In this document: positions 35,822 to 44,553 of the stretch, one piece after another | How the letters are laid out: the number at the start of each line of letters is the position of its first letter | How positions within the stretch are numbered: the stretch's first letter is position 1 | Origin: Mycolicibacterium vinylchloridicum | Lineage (GTDB): Bacteria; Actinomycetota; Actinomycetes; Mycobacteriales; Mycobacteriaceae | Assembly (NCBI RefSeq): GCF_013404075.1 | Contig: NZ_JACBJQ010000016.1 | Span: 1 to 64,000 of the forward strand | Direction of reading: 5' to 3' | DNA length: 64,000 bases | Made by a program: the position numbers and the translations under genes | Notes under the pieces: generated by a model | The model's database searches: none | What the model saw: the letters and a program-made list of their open reading frames with translations, nothing else | What the model was told of the DNA's origin: nothing

Positions 35822-36862
35822 ATGACGAGAACGGAAAGTTCCGCAGACCTGGACACCGCGACCCTCGGCCGGTGGCTCGACACCCAGGACGCCCCCGGTG
35901 CGGGCGAAGAGCCCGCTGTCGACGTCCTCAAGGGCGGATCGCAGAACATGCTCTTTCGGGTCAATCGCGGCGGTCAGGGCATGGTGCTGCGGATGCCCGG
36001 TCCCCGCGCCGACGAACGCCGATTGAACGAACTACTCCGCGAGATCCGGCTGGAGCGGGCGCTGAAGGGCACCGACGTGCCGCACGCCGAACTGATCGCC
36101 GCCGACGAGACCGGCGAGGTGCTGGGCAAGCCCTTCTACCTGATGAAGGAGGTCGACGGCTGGAGCCCGATGGAGGGCGGCTGGGAGGCCCCGTTCGACA
36201 CCGACCTCGGCGCCCGCCGCGATCTGGCCTTCCAGCTGATCGAAGGCGCGGCGAAGCTCGGCCGCGTCGATTGGAAGGGCCAGGGCCTGGAGGGCTTCGG
36301 CAAGCCCGACGGTTTCCACGACCGTCAGGTCGACCGCTGGCTGGCCTTCCTGGCGGCCTTCCAGGTCCGCGAACTGCCCGGCCTCGACACCGCGTCGCAG
36401 TGGCTGCGCGACAACCGGCCCGCGCATTACACCCCCGGGATCATGCACGGCGACTACCAGTTCGCCAACGTGATGTTCGCCCACGGCGCGCCGGGCCGGC
36501 TGGCCGCGATCGTCGATTGGGAGATGACCACCATCGGCGATCCGTTGCTCGATGTCGCCTGGGCGCTGCTCGGCTACGACGGTGAGGAGCCCAAAGACGG
36601 CGGTTTCTACCTGCCGATGGAGGGCATGCCGACCCGTAGCGAGCTGCTGGCGCACTACGAGAAGGTCAGCGGACTGTCCACCGAGAACATCCACTATTAC
36701 CTGGTGCTGGCCAACTGGAAGCTGGGCATCGTTCTGGAGAAGACCTACGCCGCAGCGGTCAACGGTGGCAAAGCCGATCCGCAGGTGGTCGAGGCGTTCG
36801 GCGCGATGGTGCCTGGCCTGATCGCCACCGCAGCGGAGCTGGCACAGGCGGGTGGGGATTAA
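35822..36862 (+). CDS. APH-fold kinase (module B)
   Basis: Kinase of the aminoglycoside-phosphotransferase fold, 346 residues. Motifs: GGSQNMLFRV, the Lys/Arg-containing VLRMPGPRADE, catalytic loop IMHGDYQFANVMF and metal-binding VDWEMTTIGDPLLDVAW. The pattern is that of the kinase halves of ACAD10/ACAD11 and of the levulinate-pathway kinase LvaA. The ATG at 35822 has GTGAGGAG upstream. The stop overlaps the SDR start (TAATG), and the operon continues with an ACAD11-like dehydrogenase, so phosphorylation of a hydroxy-acyl-CoA is the likeliest role (inference). Confidence 0.87.
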   Translation: MTRTESSADLDTATLGRWLDTQDAPGAGEEPAVDVLKGGSQNMLFRVNRGGQGMVLRMPGPRADERRLNELLREIRLERALKGTDVPHAELIAADETGEVLGKPFYLMKEVDGWSPMEGGWEAPFDTDLGARRDLAFQLIEGAAKLGRVDWKGQGLEGFGKPDGFHDRQVDRWLAFLAAFQVRELPGLDTASQWLRDNRPAHYTPGIMHGDYQFANVMFAHGAPGRLAAIVDWEMTTIGDPLLDVAWALLGYDGEEPKDGGFYLPMEGMPTRSELLAHYEKVSGLSTENIHYYLVLANWKLGIVLEKTYAAAVNGGKADPQVVEAFGAMVPGLIATAAELAQAGGD

Positions 36863-37620
36863 TGGGTTACGCCGACGACCTTTTCGACCTGACCGGACGC
36901 GTAGTGCTGGTCACCGGCGGCAGCCGCGGCCTGGGCCGCGAGATGGCGATGGCCGCCGCGCGCTGCGGTGCCGATGTGATCATCGCCAGCCGCAAGTTCG
37001 ACTCGTGTGCGGCCACCGCCAAGGAGATCGAGGACCAAACCGGCCGCACCGCAATGCCGTACGCCGTTCATGTGGGGCGCTGGGATGAGCTAGACGGGTT
37101 GGTGCGGGCCGTCTATGACCGATTCGGCAAGCTCGACGTGCTGGTGAACAACGCCGGCATGTCGCCGACCTACGACAAGCTCACCAACGTCAGCGAAAAG
37201 CTGTTCGACGCGGTGGTCAACCTGAATCTCAAAGGCCCGTTCCGGCTTTCAGCGCTGGTCGGTGAGCGGATGCTCGACGACGGTGGCGGGGTGATCATCA
37301 ACGTCAGCACGCACGGATCGTTGCGGCCACACCCGTCGTTCATTCCGTACGCCGCCTCCAAGGCCGGGTTGAACGCGATGACCGAAGGCCTGGCCGCCGC
37401 GTTCGGGCCGACCGTGCGGGTCAACACCCTGATGCCCGGTCCGTTCCTCACCGATATCAGCAAGGCGTGGGACTTCGGCGAAGGCAATCCGTTCAAGGCA
37501 CATGTCCTGCAGCGGGCGGGCAACCCGCACGAAATCGTCGGCGCCGCACTGTTCTTGATGTCGGACGCATCCAGCTTCACCACCGGATCGATCCTTCGGG
37601 TCGACGGCGGCATCCCCTAA
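36862..37620 (+). CDS. Short-chain dehydrogenase/reductase (module B)
   Basis: Classical NAD(P)-dependent SDR, 252 residues: TGGSRGLG cofactor motif (residues 18-25), NNAGMS, catalytic Ser in NVSTHGS, YAASK with the catalytic Tyr and Lys, and a C-terminal GSILRVDGG. The start overlaps the kinase stop by 1 nt. In this setting it probably oxidises or reduces a hydroxy- or keto-acyl-CoA of the same pathway. Confidence 0.88.
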   Translation: MGYADDLFDLTGRVVLVTGGSRGLGREMAMAAARCGADVIIASRKFDSCAATAKEIEDQTGRTAMPYAVHVGRWDELDGLVRAVYDRFGKLDVLVNNAGMSPTYDKLTNVSEKLFDAVVNLNLKGPFRLSALVGERMLDDGGGVIINVSTHGSLRPHPSFIPYAASKAGLNAMTEGLAAAFGPTVRVNTLMPGPFLTDISKAWDFGEGNPFKAHVLQRAGNPHEIVGAALFLMSDASSFTTGSILRVDGGIP

Positions 37621-37631
37621 AGGAGTCAGAC

Positions 37632-38939
37632 ATGGCATGGGATTTTTCCACCGAACCGGAGTTCGAGGAGAAACTCGAGTGGATCCGGACCTTCGTCCGC
37701 GACGAGGTCGAGCCGCTCGAGGTGATTTTCCCCAGTTGCGAGTTCCTGCCGCTCGATGAGGAGCGCCGCCGGATCATCGACCCGCTGAAGCAGAAGGTCC
37801 GCGATCAGGGCCTGTGGGCGCCGCATCTGGGACCCGAGCTCGGCGGGCAGGGCTTCGGCGCGGTCAAGCTCACACTGATCAACGAAATCCTCGGCCGCGC
37901 AACGTGGTCGTCGATCATCTTCGGCACCCAGGCACCCGATACCGGTAACGCCGAGATCCTCGCCCGGTTCGGCACGAGTGAACAGAAGGACCGCTACCTG
38001 ACCGGGCTGCTGTCCGGGGAAATCTTCTCCACGTTCTCGATGACCGAACCGCAGGGCGGCTCTGATCCGCGGGTGTTCACCACCCGCGCCATGCGCGACG
38101 GCGACGACTGGGTGATCAACGGCCGCAAGTACTGGTCGTCGAATGCATCAGTGGCGTCATTCTTCATCGTCGTGGCGATCACCGATCCCGACGTGCCGGT
38201 CCACAACGGGGCGTCGACGTTCCTGATCCCGGCCGACACCCCCGGGGTTAACATCGAAGCGACCCACCACCTGGTCGGCTCGTATTCCCACGACCCCGGC
38301 CATTCGCTGGTGCACTACGACAACGTCCGGGTGCCCGCCTCGGCGATGCTCGGCGAGGAGGGACAGGGCTTCCGCGTGGCACAGTCCCGGCTGGCGGGCG
38401 GCCGTCTGCACCACGCGATGCGCTCCATCGGGGTGGCCCAGCGCGCCATCGACGCGATGGCCCGGCGAGCGAAAAGCCGCTTCACCCAAGGCAGTCTGCT
38501 CGCCGACAAGCAGCTCATCCAGGAGATGGTCGCTGACTCCTTCGTCGAGCTGACCCAATTCCGGTTGATGGTCCTGTACGCCGCCTGGCTGGTCGACACC
38601 GGTGGCGAGCGGGCCGCCCGCGAGGCGATCGCGGCCTGCAAGATCCAGACCGCGAACGTGCTGAAGTCCATCGGCCTGCGCGCCATACAGGTGCACGGGG
38701 GCCTCGGGCTCACCGACCAGATGCCCTTGACCAGCGTGCTGATGGGCGGGATCACGCTGGGGCTGGCCGACGGACCCACCGAGGCACACAAGGTCAACCT
38801 GGCCCGCCAGATCCTCAAAGGGTACGAGCCGGACGACCCGGTGTGGCCCAGCGAGTTCCTTCCCAATCGCATCGAGCGGGCCCGCGAAAAGTACGGCCAC
38901 CTGATCGATCGCATTCCCGCGCTGCCTGTTTCGCGGTGA
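37632..38939 (+). CDS. Acyl-CoA dehydrogenase, ACAD10/11-like (module B)
   Basis: 435-residue acyl-CoA dehydrogenase with an N-terminal helical domain, a central barrel (FSMTEPQGGSDPRVF, INGRKYWSSNA) and a C-terminal helical domain ending LADGPTEAHKVNLARQIL. The position of the usual catalytic Glu (xYEG) is ADG here. The DGPxE.H pattern is the one I know from ACAD10/ACAD11-type proteins, which handle 4-phosphoacyl-CoAs rather than plain acyl-CoAs. The ATG at 37632 follows AAGGAG; a longer frame back to 37467 overlaps the SDR gene. The stop overlaps the TetR gene start (GTGA). Confidence 0.87.
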   Translation: MAWDFSTEPEFEEKLEWIRTFVRDEVEPLEVIFPSCEFLPLDEERRRIIDPLKQKVRDQGLWAPHLGPELGGQGFGAVKLTLINEILGRATWSSIIFGTQAPDTGNAEILARFGTSEQKDRYLTGLLSGEIFSTFSMTEPQGGSDPRVFTTRAMRDGDDWVINGRKYWSSNASVASFFIVVAITDPDVPVHNGASTFLIPADTPGVNIEATHHLVGSYSHDPGHSLVHYDNVRVPASAMLGEEGQGFRVAQSRLAGGRLHHAMRSIGVAQRAIDAMARRAKSRFTQGSLLADKQLIQEMVADSFVELTQFRLMVLYAAWLVDTGGERAAREAIAACKIQTANVLKSIGLRAIQVHGGLGLTDQMPLTSVLMGGITLGLADGPTEAHKVNLARQILKGYEPDDPVWPSEFLPNRIERAREKYGHLIDRIPALPVSR

Positions 38940-39559
38940 CCGATCGCGCCGCGGCCGCCGTGGTGCGGGCCCTCGACGACCGGCAGCGGGAGGCCACCGC
39001 GGAGGTGGAGCGCATCCTGGCCGCCGCCATCACGGTGATGCAGCGAGTCTCCCCCGACGCGCCGAGGGTCAGCGACATCGTCGCCGAGGCCGGGGTGTCC
39101 AACAAGGCGTTCTACCGCTATTTCGCGGGCAAGGACGACCTGATGCTGGCAGTCATGGAACGCGGTGTGCGCCTGGTGGTCTCGTATCTCGAGCACCAGA
39201 TGGCCAAGGAGAGCACGCCGGTGGGCAAGATCACCCGGTGGATCAGCGGATCGCTGGCCCAGGTGGCCGATCCGGAGCTGATCGGTATGAGCCGGGCGCT
39301 GGTCGGGCAGATGTCCGCCTCGGACAAGCGGCGGATGGGCGAGGAAGAGACCATGGCTGCCATGCGCGACCTGCTGGTCGGTCCGATACGCGATCTGGGC
39401 AGCGCCGATCCCCGGCGTGATGCCGACGCGGTGTTCGTGTGTACCGTCGGCACGATGCGCCGCTACGTGGACTCCACCGACCAACCCGGTCGCAAGGACA
39501 TCAGCCACCTCGTCGGGTTCTGCCTGCGCGGGCTCGGCGTGGAAGAAGGAGAACGCTGA
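38936..39559 (+). CDS. TetR-family transcriptional regulator
   Basis: 207-residue regulator with an N-terminal TetR helix-turn-helix: RVSDIVAEAGVSNKAFYRYFAGKDDLMLAV (residues about 44-73, shown in the pattern VSNKAFYRYF). The ligand-binding C-terminal domain is not diagnostic. The GTG at 38936 overlaps the dehydrogenase stop (GTGA). Being inside the operon it probably represses it through the palindrome at 35784-35800, with a pathway CoA-ester as inducer (inference). Confidence 0.87.
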   Translation: MTDRAAAAVVRALDDRQREATAEVERILAAAITVMQRVSPDAPRVSDIVAEAGVSNKAFYRYFAGKDDLMLAVMERGVRLVVSYLEHQMAKESTPVGKITRWISGSLAQVADPELIGMSRALVGQMSASDKRRMGEEETMAAMRDLLVGPIRDLGSADPRRDADAVFVCTVGTMRRYVDSTDQPGRKDISHLVGFCLRGLGVEEGER

Positions 39560-40533
39560 TGCGCGCGATCGTCTGCCGCGAGTACGGCACCCCCGAGGAT
39601 CTGGTCCTCGACACCCTGCCCGACCCCACACCGGGTCCCGGACAAGCCGTGGTCAGGGTGCGGGCCGCCGCGGTCAACTACCCCGACGTGCTGATGATCG
39701 CAGGCAAGTACCAGATCAAGGTACCGCCGCCGTTCAGCCCGGGCAGCGAGATGGCGGGTGACGTTCTGGCCGTCGGTGACGGCGTCGACTACCAGCCCGG
39801 CGATCGGGTATCGGCCACCACCTTCGTCGGGTCTTTCGCTGAGCAGGCCCTGGTCGATGCCCGCGGTCTGACGCGCATTCCCGACGGTGTGGACTATGCC
39901 GATGCCGCGGCGTTCGGGGTGACCAACCGGACGGCGTACTACACCCTGCGCACCGTCGCCCCGGTGCAGCCCGGCGACTGGGTGGTGGTGCTCGGCGCCG
40001 GTGGCGGAGTCGGCCTGGCCGCCGTCGACATCGCGGTCCTGATGGGCGCCAAGGTGATTGCGGCAGCATCGGGCCCGGAGAAGCTCGAAGTGTGCCGCCA
40101 ACGCGGTGCGCAGGCCTGCATCGATTACGACACCGAGGATCTGAAGGCCCGGCTCAAGGAGATCACCGGCGAGGGCGGCGCCCAAATCGTGGTCGATCCG
40201 GTCGGTGGTCGCTACTCCGAGCCGGCACTGCGCGGGCTGGGGCGTGGCGGCAAGTTCGTCACGCTGGGTTACGCCGCCGGCGAGATTCCCAGGATTCCGC
40301 TGAACCTCGTGCTGCTGAAGGGAATCACCGTGCAGGGCATGGAGATCCGCACCTTTATGATCGACTACCCCGAGCAGATGGCCCGCGACGACGCCGAGTT
40401 GGCTCAGCTGTTCGCCGAGGGTCGGCTGCGCCCCTACCTGGGTGCGCGGTTCCCGCTGGAGCAGGCGGCGACCGCGCTGCGCTACGTTGCAGACCGCAAG
40501 GCGATCGGCAAGGTCGTCATCGACGTCACCTAA
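39559..40533 (+). CDS. NADPH:quinone oxidoreductase-like MDR protein
   Basis: Medium-chain dehydrogenase/reductase of 324 residues without the catalytic zinc ligands, like quinone oxidoreductases and enoyl-reductases. The catalytic domain shows VNYPDVLMIAGKYQ and PFSPGSEMAGDVLAVG; the cofactor domain has VLGAGGGVGLAAVDIA. It starts at the ATG overlapping the TetR stop (1 nt) and ends the operon. It could reduce an enoyl-CoA or quinone. A long perfect stem-loop follows. Confidence 0.85.
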   Translation: MRAIVCREYGTPEDLVLDTLPDPTPGPGQAVVRVRAAAVNYPDVLMIAGKYQIKVPPPFSPGSEMAGDVLAVGDGVDYQPGDRVSATTFVGSFAEQALVDARGLTRIPDGVDYADAAAFGVTNRTAYYTLRTVAPVQPGDWVVVLGAGGGVGLAAVDIAVLMGAKVIAAASGPEKLEVCRQRGAQACIDYDTEDLKARLKEITGEGGAQIVVDPVGGRYSEPALRGLGRGGKFVTLGYAAGEIPRIPLNLVLLKGITVQGMEIRTFMIDYPEQMARDDAELAQLFAEGRLRPYLGARFPLEQAATALRYVADRKAIGKVVIDVT

Positions 40534-40536
40534 CCG

Positions 40537-40598
40537 CGCGAGCAGACGCGAACTCCCACATTTTGACCACATTTCGGGGGAGTTCGCGTCTGCTCGCG
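40537..40598. terminator. 21-bp perfect stem-loop between convergent genes (terminator / repeat element)
   Basis: CGCGAGCAGACGCGAACTCCC (left arm, 40537-40557, 21 bases given as its first 20 CGCGAGCAGACGCGAACTCC plus C) pairs perfectly with the right arm at 40578-40598 around a 20-nt AT-richer loop, with AAAAA following on the right. It lies in the 74-bp gap between two convergent genes, so it can stop transcription from both sides. The GAGCAGACGC core resembles a repeat I recall from mycobacterial intergenic regions. Confidence 0.72.
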
Positions 40599-40607
40599 GG
40601 AAAAAGC

Positions 40608-42485
40608 CTAGGGCGTGATGATGTTGAAGCTGGGATCGGGCTGATCCAGGGCACCGAGCAGCGTCTGCAATGCCTGGCCGTCACCGCTGACCTCCAGGCC
40701 GGGCGAGGTGAAATCGCCTGCTGCGGCTGCCAATAGCCGCAACTTACTCAGTAATCTGACCGTGGCGGTCGCCGTCGACTCGTCGGCCGCGCACTGGCGG
40801 TAGACCAGCACACCGTTGCGCAGGGTGAGCCGGTAATTGGTGCCGAGATCATCGAAGGTGATATCGAGGGCGATGTCGAGATCCCATGCCCGCGGCCCGT
40901 TCACGCTGATCGCCAGCACATCGAACATCTGCTCGGGGGTGAGCTGAGCCAGCAGCGTCGTCGACGACGACTGGGTGGGCGTGCCGAAGTTCCCATTCCG
41001 CAGCTCGGTGGCACCGGATAGGAAGAAGTTGCGCCACGTCGCACACTCCGCGCCGTAAGCCATCTGTTCCAGCGTGTCCGCATAGAGTTCGCGGGCGCCC
41101 GTGTGATTCTCGTCGGTGAAGATCACATGATCGAGAAGTGTTACAGCCCAACGGTAATCACCGGATTCGGCAGCGGCGCGCGCGAGCTCGACCACCCGGT
41201 CGACGCCACCCATCGCCTCGACGTAACGCGGTCCGGCCGCCTCCGGCGGATGCGCCCACAGCCGTCCGGGGTTGCCGTCGAACCAGCCCATGTACCGCTG
41301 ATAGACGGCCTTGACGTTGTGGCTGACCGAGCCGTAGTAACCGTGGGCATGCCAGGCTTTGTGCAGCGCCGGCGGCATCTGAAAAGACTCGGCGATCTCG
41401 ATGCCGGTGAAGCCCTGGTTGAGCTGCCTCAGCGTCTGGTCATGCAGATAGGCGTACAGATCACGTTGCAGGGACAGGAATTCGACGATGTTGTCCTTCC
41501 CCCAGGTCGGCCAGTGATGGGATGCGAACACCACGTCGGCACGGTCGGTGAAGGTGTCGATGGCCTCGGTCAGATATCCGGCCCACCCGTGCGGGTCGCG
41601 GACCAGGGCGCCGCGAAGCGTCAGCAGGTTGTGCAGATTGTGGGTGGCGTTCTCCGCCATGCACAGCGCGCGGAATTTCGGAAAGTAGAAGTGCATTTCG
41701 GCGGGCGCCTCGGTGCCCGGAGCCATTTGGAACTCGATCTCGACACCGTCGATGGTGTGTTCCTCACCGGTGGTGGTGATGTCGATCGTGGGCACGATGA
41801 TCGCGACCTCACCGGTTGACGGTGTCTGGCCCAGCCCGCAGCCGACCTGACCCTGCGGGCCACGATCGAGCACGGCCCCGTACATGTAGCCGGCACGACG
41901 GGCCATCGCGGTACCCGCGTACACGTTCTCCTGGACCGCGTGCTCGGTGAACCCCTCCGGCGCCAAGACAGCGACCTTGCCCGCATCGACGTCGGCCTGC
42001 GTGGTCACGCCGAGAACACCGCCGAAGTGGTCGACGTGGGAGTGGGTGTAAATCACCGCGACGACGGGCCGGTCGCCGCGGTGCGCGCGGTAGAGCGCCA
42101 GTGCGGCCGCCGCGGTTTCGGTGGAGACCAGCGGATCGATGACGATGATGCCGGTGTCGCCCTCGATGAAACTGATATTGGACAGGTCCAGCCCGCGCAC
42201 CTGGTAGATGCCTTCGACGACCTCGTAGAGACCCTGCTTCGCGGCCAACGTGCTCTGTCGCCACAGACTCGGATGCACCGACGTCGGCGCATCACCGGAG
42301 AGGAACCCGTAGGCGTCGTTGTCCCACACCACGCGGCCATCGGCGGCCGTGACGACGCACGGTGTCAGCGCGCCGATGAAGCCGCGGTCGGCGTCGGCGA
42401 AATCGGCGGTGTCCTCGAACGGCAGGGACTTCAAATGCTCGGCGTGGGCGGCTTCGATGACGGCAGACGGCGGCTTGGGAGTCAT
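40608..42485 (-). CDS. Alkyl/aryl sulfatase (SdsA1-like, metallo-beta-lactamase fold)
   Basis: 625-residue hydrolase cleaving alkyl sulfates such as dodecyl sulfate in known members. Metal ligands are in THSHVDHFGG (His148, His150, Asp152, His153), with further ligands around ENATHNLHNL and ASHHWPTWG. A helical dimerisation domain and a C-terminal SCP2-like lipid-binding domain (from about residue 495) follow. The ATG at 42485 has AAGGA 9 nt upstream; a TTG three codons earlier is possible. No export signal is seen. The homologue in M. tuberculosis (Rv3762c) is adjacent to fadE36 and lpqH; here it is separated from both. Confidence 0.9.
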   Translation of the reverse strand: MTPKPPSAVIEAAHAEHLKSLPFEDTADFADADRGFIGALTPCVVTAADGRVVWDNDAYGFLSGDAPTSVHPSLWRQSTLAAKQGLYEVVEGIYQVRGLDLSNISFIEGDTGIIVIDPLVSTETAAAALALYRAHRGDRPVVAVIYTHSHVDHFGGVLGVTTQADVDAGKVAVLAPEGFTEHAVQENVYAGTAMARRAGYMYGAVLDRGPQGQVGCGLGQTPSTGEVAIIVPTIDITTTGEEHTIDGVEIEFQMAPGTEAPAEMHFYFPKFRALCMAENATHNLHNLLTLRGALVRDPHGWAGYLTEAIDTFTDRADVVFASHHWPTWGKDNIVEFLSLQRDLYAYLHDQTLRQLNQGFTGIEIAESFQMPPALHKAWHAHGYYGSVSHNVKAVYQRYMGWFDGNPGRLWAHPPEAAGPRYVEAMGGVDRVVELARAAAESGDYRWAVTLLDHVIFTDENHTGARELYADTLEQMAYGAECATWRNFFLSGATELRNGNFGTPTQSSSTTLLAQLTPEQMFDVLAISVNGPRAWDLDIALDITFDDLGTNYRLTLRNGVLVYRQCAADESTATATVRLLSKLRLLAAAAGDFTSPGLEVSGDGQALQTLLGALDQPDPSFNIITP

Positions 42486-42854
42486 ACCCGTCAATCCTTC
42501 CGCATCCTCCAGGCCAAGTCGATGACCAAGTTCGGGTCGGGCCTCCGGCCGCCGTGGACTACCGAGGGCTCATTAGCTATGCAGGTGCCGAACTCGACGA
42601 GCCGCGCAGTGTGGGATCTCCAGGGTTGACACTCGCCACGATCGCGGATTCGATGCCGAATCAAGGGCTAGATCCGCAATACGAATCTAGCTCACGCCAT
42701 CTATGTCGAATAGAACAAATTACCCGAATGAAAATCCGCATTACGAATCTTCGCTGATACGCGGCCTGCGTCGCCCAGCACACCGGAAATGTGGGTTGCG
42801 GTAGCACCCCACCTGGGGTCATCATGACGCACAGAAATTCGCTGAGGAGGGGCC
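42486..42854. promoter_or_regulatory. Repeat-rich AT-richer promoter region before the PGRS-like gene
   Basis: A 369-bp gap without a convincing gene. It is less GC-rich than its surroundings and holds related motifs: GATTCG-ATGC-CGAATC (42647-42662); CTAGAT/ATCTAG arms 11 nt apart (42668-42690); and a 17-bp direct repeat ATCCGCAATACGAATCT at 42672-42688, repeated with one mismatch at 42734-42750, 62 bp away. The region must carry the promoters of the divergent sulfatase and PGRS-like genes. A strong ribosome site GAGGAGGGG precedes the ATG at 42855. Confidence 0.5.
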
Positions 42855-44537
42855 ATGTTCCTGCGGTCGGAGCTTGCGCACGTGGTGGCGGTGGCGGCTC
42901 TAGGTGAACTGACAGCTGCGGTGACGCTCGGCGTCGATCACCCCCGGCCCATTCCAGAGTTGAGCGCGGTCTCGACGCCGTGGACGCCAGGATCGCGCGC
43001 GACCGCAGGCCCGGCTGGAGCCGTCCGGCTGCCTTCCGGCGCGGTGGTGCACTGGACAGCACCGCCGGGAACCGACAGCGCCACCGCCGAGGCGGTGTCG
43101 AACCTGGCGAACGACGTGGCGGCGCGCGTGAGCGCCGGAAGGGACCAACTCAGCGACGCGGTCGCCTCAGCGGCCGCGACCGCCACCTCCCGGGCAGGTC
43201 GTTCCGGCGGCGCTCACCGAGATTCGGTACCCGCGCTGATCACCGTCACGAGCGGCCCGTCGACGGTCACATCACTGTTCCGCATCGCCGTCGCCAACAG
43301 CAACGTCGAGGTCATCGCCGGCGGCGTGCTGCTCATCGGTAACGCCACCGAACCGGGGCAGGATGGTGGCCTGCTGTGGGGCAACGGCGCCGACGGCGCG
43401 GCCGGTCAGAACGGCGGCGACGGTGGAATCTTCGGCGGTAACGGCGGGAATGGCGGCACCGCAACCGATTCCGGTGCCGACGGCGGAAACGGCGGTCGAG
43501 CGGGGCTGTTCTTCGGCAACGGTGGAAACGGTGGAAACGGTGCCGACGCCACCGAGCCCGGCCAGACTGGCGGTAACGGTGGAAATGGCGGCGCAGCAGG
43601 ACTTTTCGGAAACGGTGGCAGCGGTGGAAACGGTGGCGCGGGGGCGGCAGGCGCCGATGGCGCCAATCCGAACCCGGCACCCGCTCCGGCCAGCAACGGC
43701 ACCGCGGGAGCTGACGTGACCACCGGCGCGGCCGGCAACGGCACCGACGGGGCCGACGGCACGTCGCCTGGCCAAGCCGGTGGGGCGGGTGGCGCCGGTG
43801 GCTCCGTCACCGGGGGAAGCGGCAAGGCGGGCTCGGGCGGTAATGGTGGCGACGGCGCGGTTGGCGGTGGCGCCGGCGGTGACGGCGGCGCGGCTGGCTA
43901 CGGAATCCAGGGTGGCGGATCAACCTGGAACAACGGCGGCAACGGCGGCATCGGCGGCGCGGGCGCCGACGGGCAGGGCGGCGGGACCGGCGGCAACGGT
44001 GGCGCCGGTGGCAGCGGCGGTCTGCTGGTCGGCAACGGCGGCACGGGCGGACACGGCGGCAGCGGGGGCACCGGCGGCGACGGGGACAACGGCGGAACCG
44101 GCGGCAATGGCGGGACTGCACATCTGATCACCATCGGGGCCACCACGCCGGTCGGTGGCAGCGGCGGCGCCGGAGGTCAGGGCGGCGCGGGTGGATCCGG
44201 CGGAACCGGAGGAAACGCCGGCGCGGGTGGGCGCAGCGGGCTGACCGGCGGCCAGACCGGCGCCAACGGCACCGGTGGCAGCGGCGGCGCCGGTGGCAAC
44301 GGCGGCGCGGGTGGAGCCGGCGGCAACGGCGGCTCGGGCAGCACCAATGGCAACGGCGGCGACGGTGGCAACGGCGGTGTCAGCGGTGCCGGCGGCCAGG
44401 GCGGTGTTGGCGGCGGGCAGAGCGGTGCACAGGGCCAGGGCGGAGCAGGAGGCCAAGGCGGCATCCGCGGTACCGGAAAGAACGACAACGGGTCGAACGG
44501 CAGCGCGGGCAAGCCCAACGGCGGTCAGGGCAACTGA
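42855..44537 (+). CDS. PGRS-like glycine-rich repeat protein without PE domain
   Basis: 560 residues. From about residue 155 to the end the protein is made of GGxGG-type repeats ([21 protein letters not shown]), indistinguishable in style from the PGRS region of PE_PGRS proteins, where such repeats form glycine sandwiches and may bind calcium. The first ~150 residues are not a PE domain: no PE motif or helical hairpin with YxxxD/E is seen. They hold a short hydrophobic start ([20 protein letters not shown]) and an amphipathic helix ([19 protein letters not shown]). How it is exported is unclear. It converges with the next gene, 16 nt apart. Confidence 0.8.
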   Translation: MFLRSELAHVVAVAALGELTAAVTLGVDHPRPIPELSAVSTPWTPGSRATAGPAGAVRLPSGAVVHWTAPPGTDSATAEAVSNLANDVAARVSAGRDQLSDAVASAAATATSRAGRSGGAHRDSVPALITVTSGPSTVTSLFRIAVANSNVEVIAGGVLLIGNATEPGQDGGLLWGNGADGAAGQNGGDGGIFGGNGGNGGTATDSGADGGNGGRAGLFFGNGGNGGNGADATEPGQTGGNGGNGGAAGLFGNGGSGGNGGAGAAGADGANPNPAPAPASNGTAGADVTTGAAGNGTDGADGTSPGQAGGAGGAGGSVTGGSGKAGSGGNGGDGAVGGGAGGDGGAAGYGIQGGGSTWNNGGNGGIGGAGADGQGGGTGGNGGAGGSGGLLVGNGGTGGHGGSGGTGGDGDNGGTGGNGGTAHLITIGATTPVGGSGGAGGQGGAGGSGGTGGNAGAGGRSGLTGGQTGANGTGGSGGAGGNGGAGGAGGNGGSGSTNGNGGDGGNGGVSGAGGQGGVGGGQSGAQGQGGAGGQGGIRGTGKNDNGSNGSAGKPNGGQGN

Positions 44538-44553
44538 GGAAAAGCCGTTCTGG

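Noticed and set aside
43272..43825. Proline-rich or Arg/His-rich minus-strand frames within the PGRS-like gene
   Set aside because: They are the reverse complement of GGN-rich codons and would arise from any PGRS sequence.
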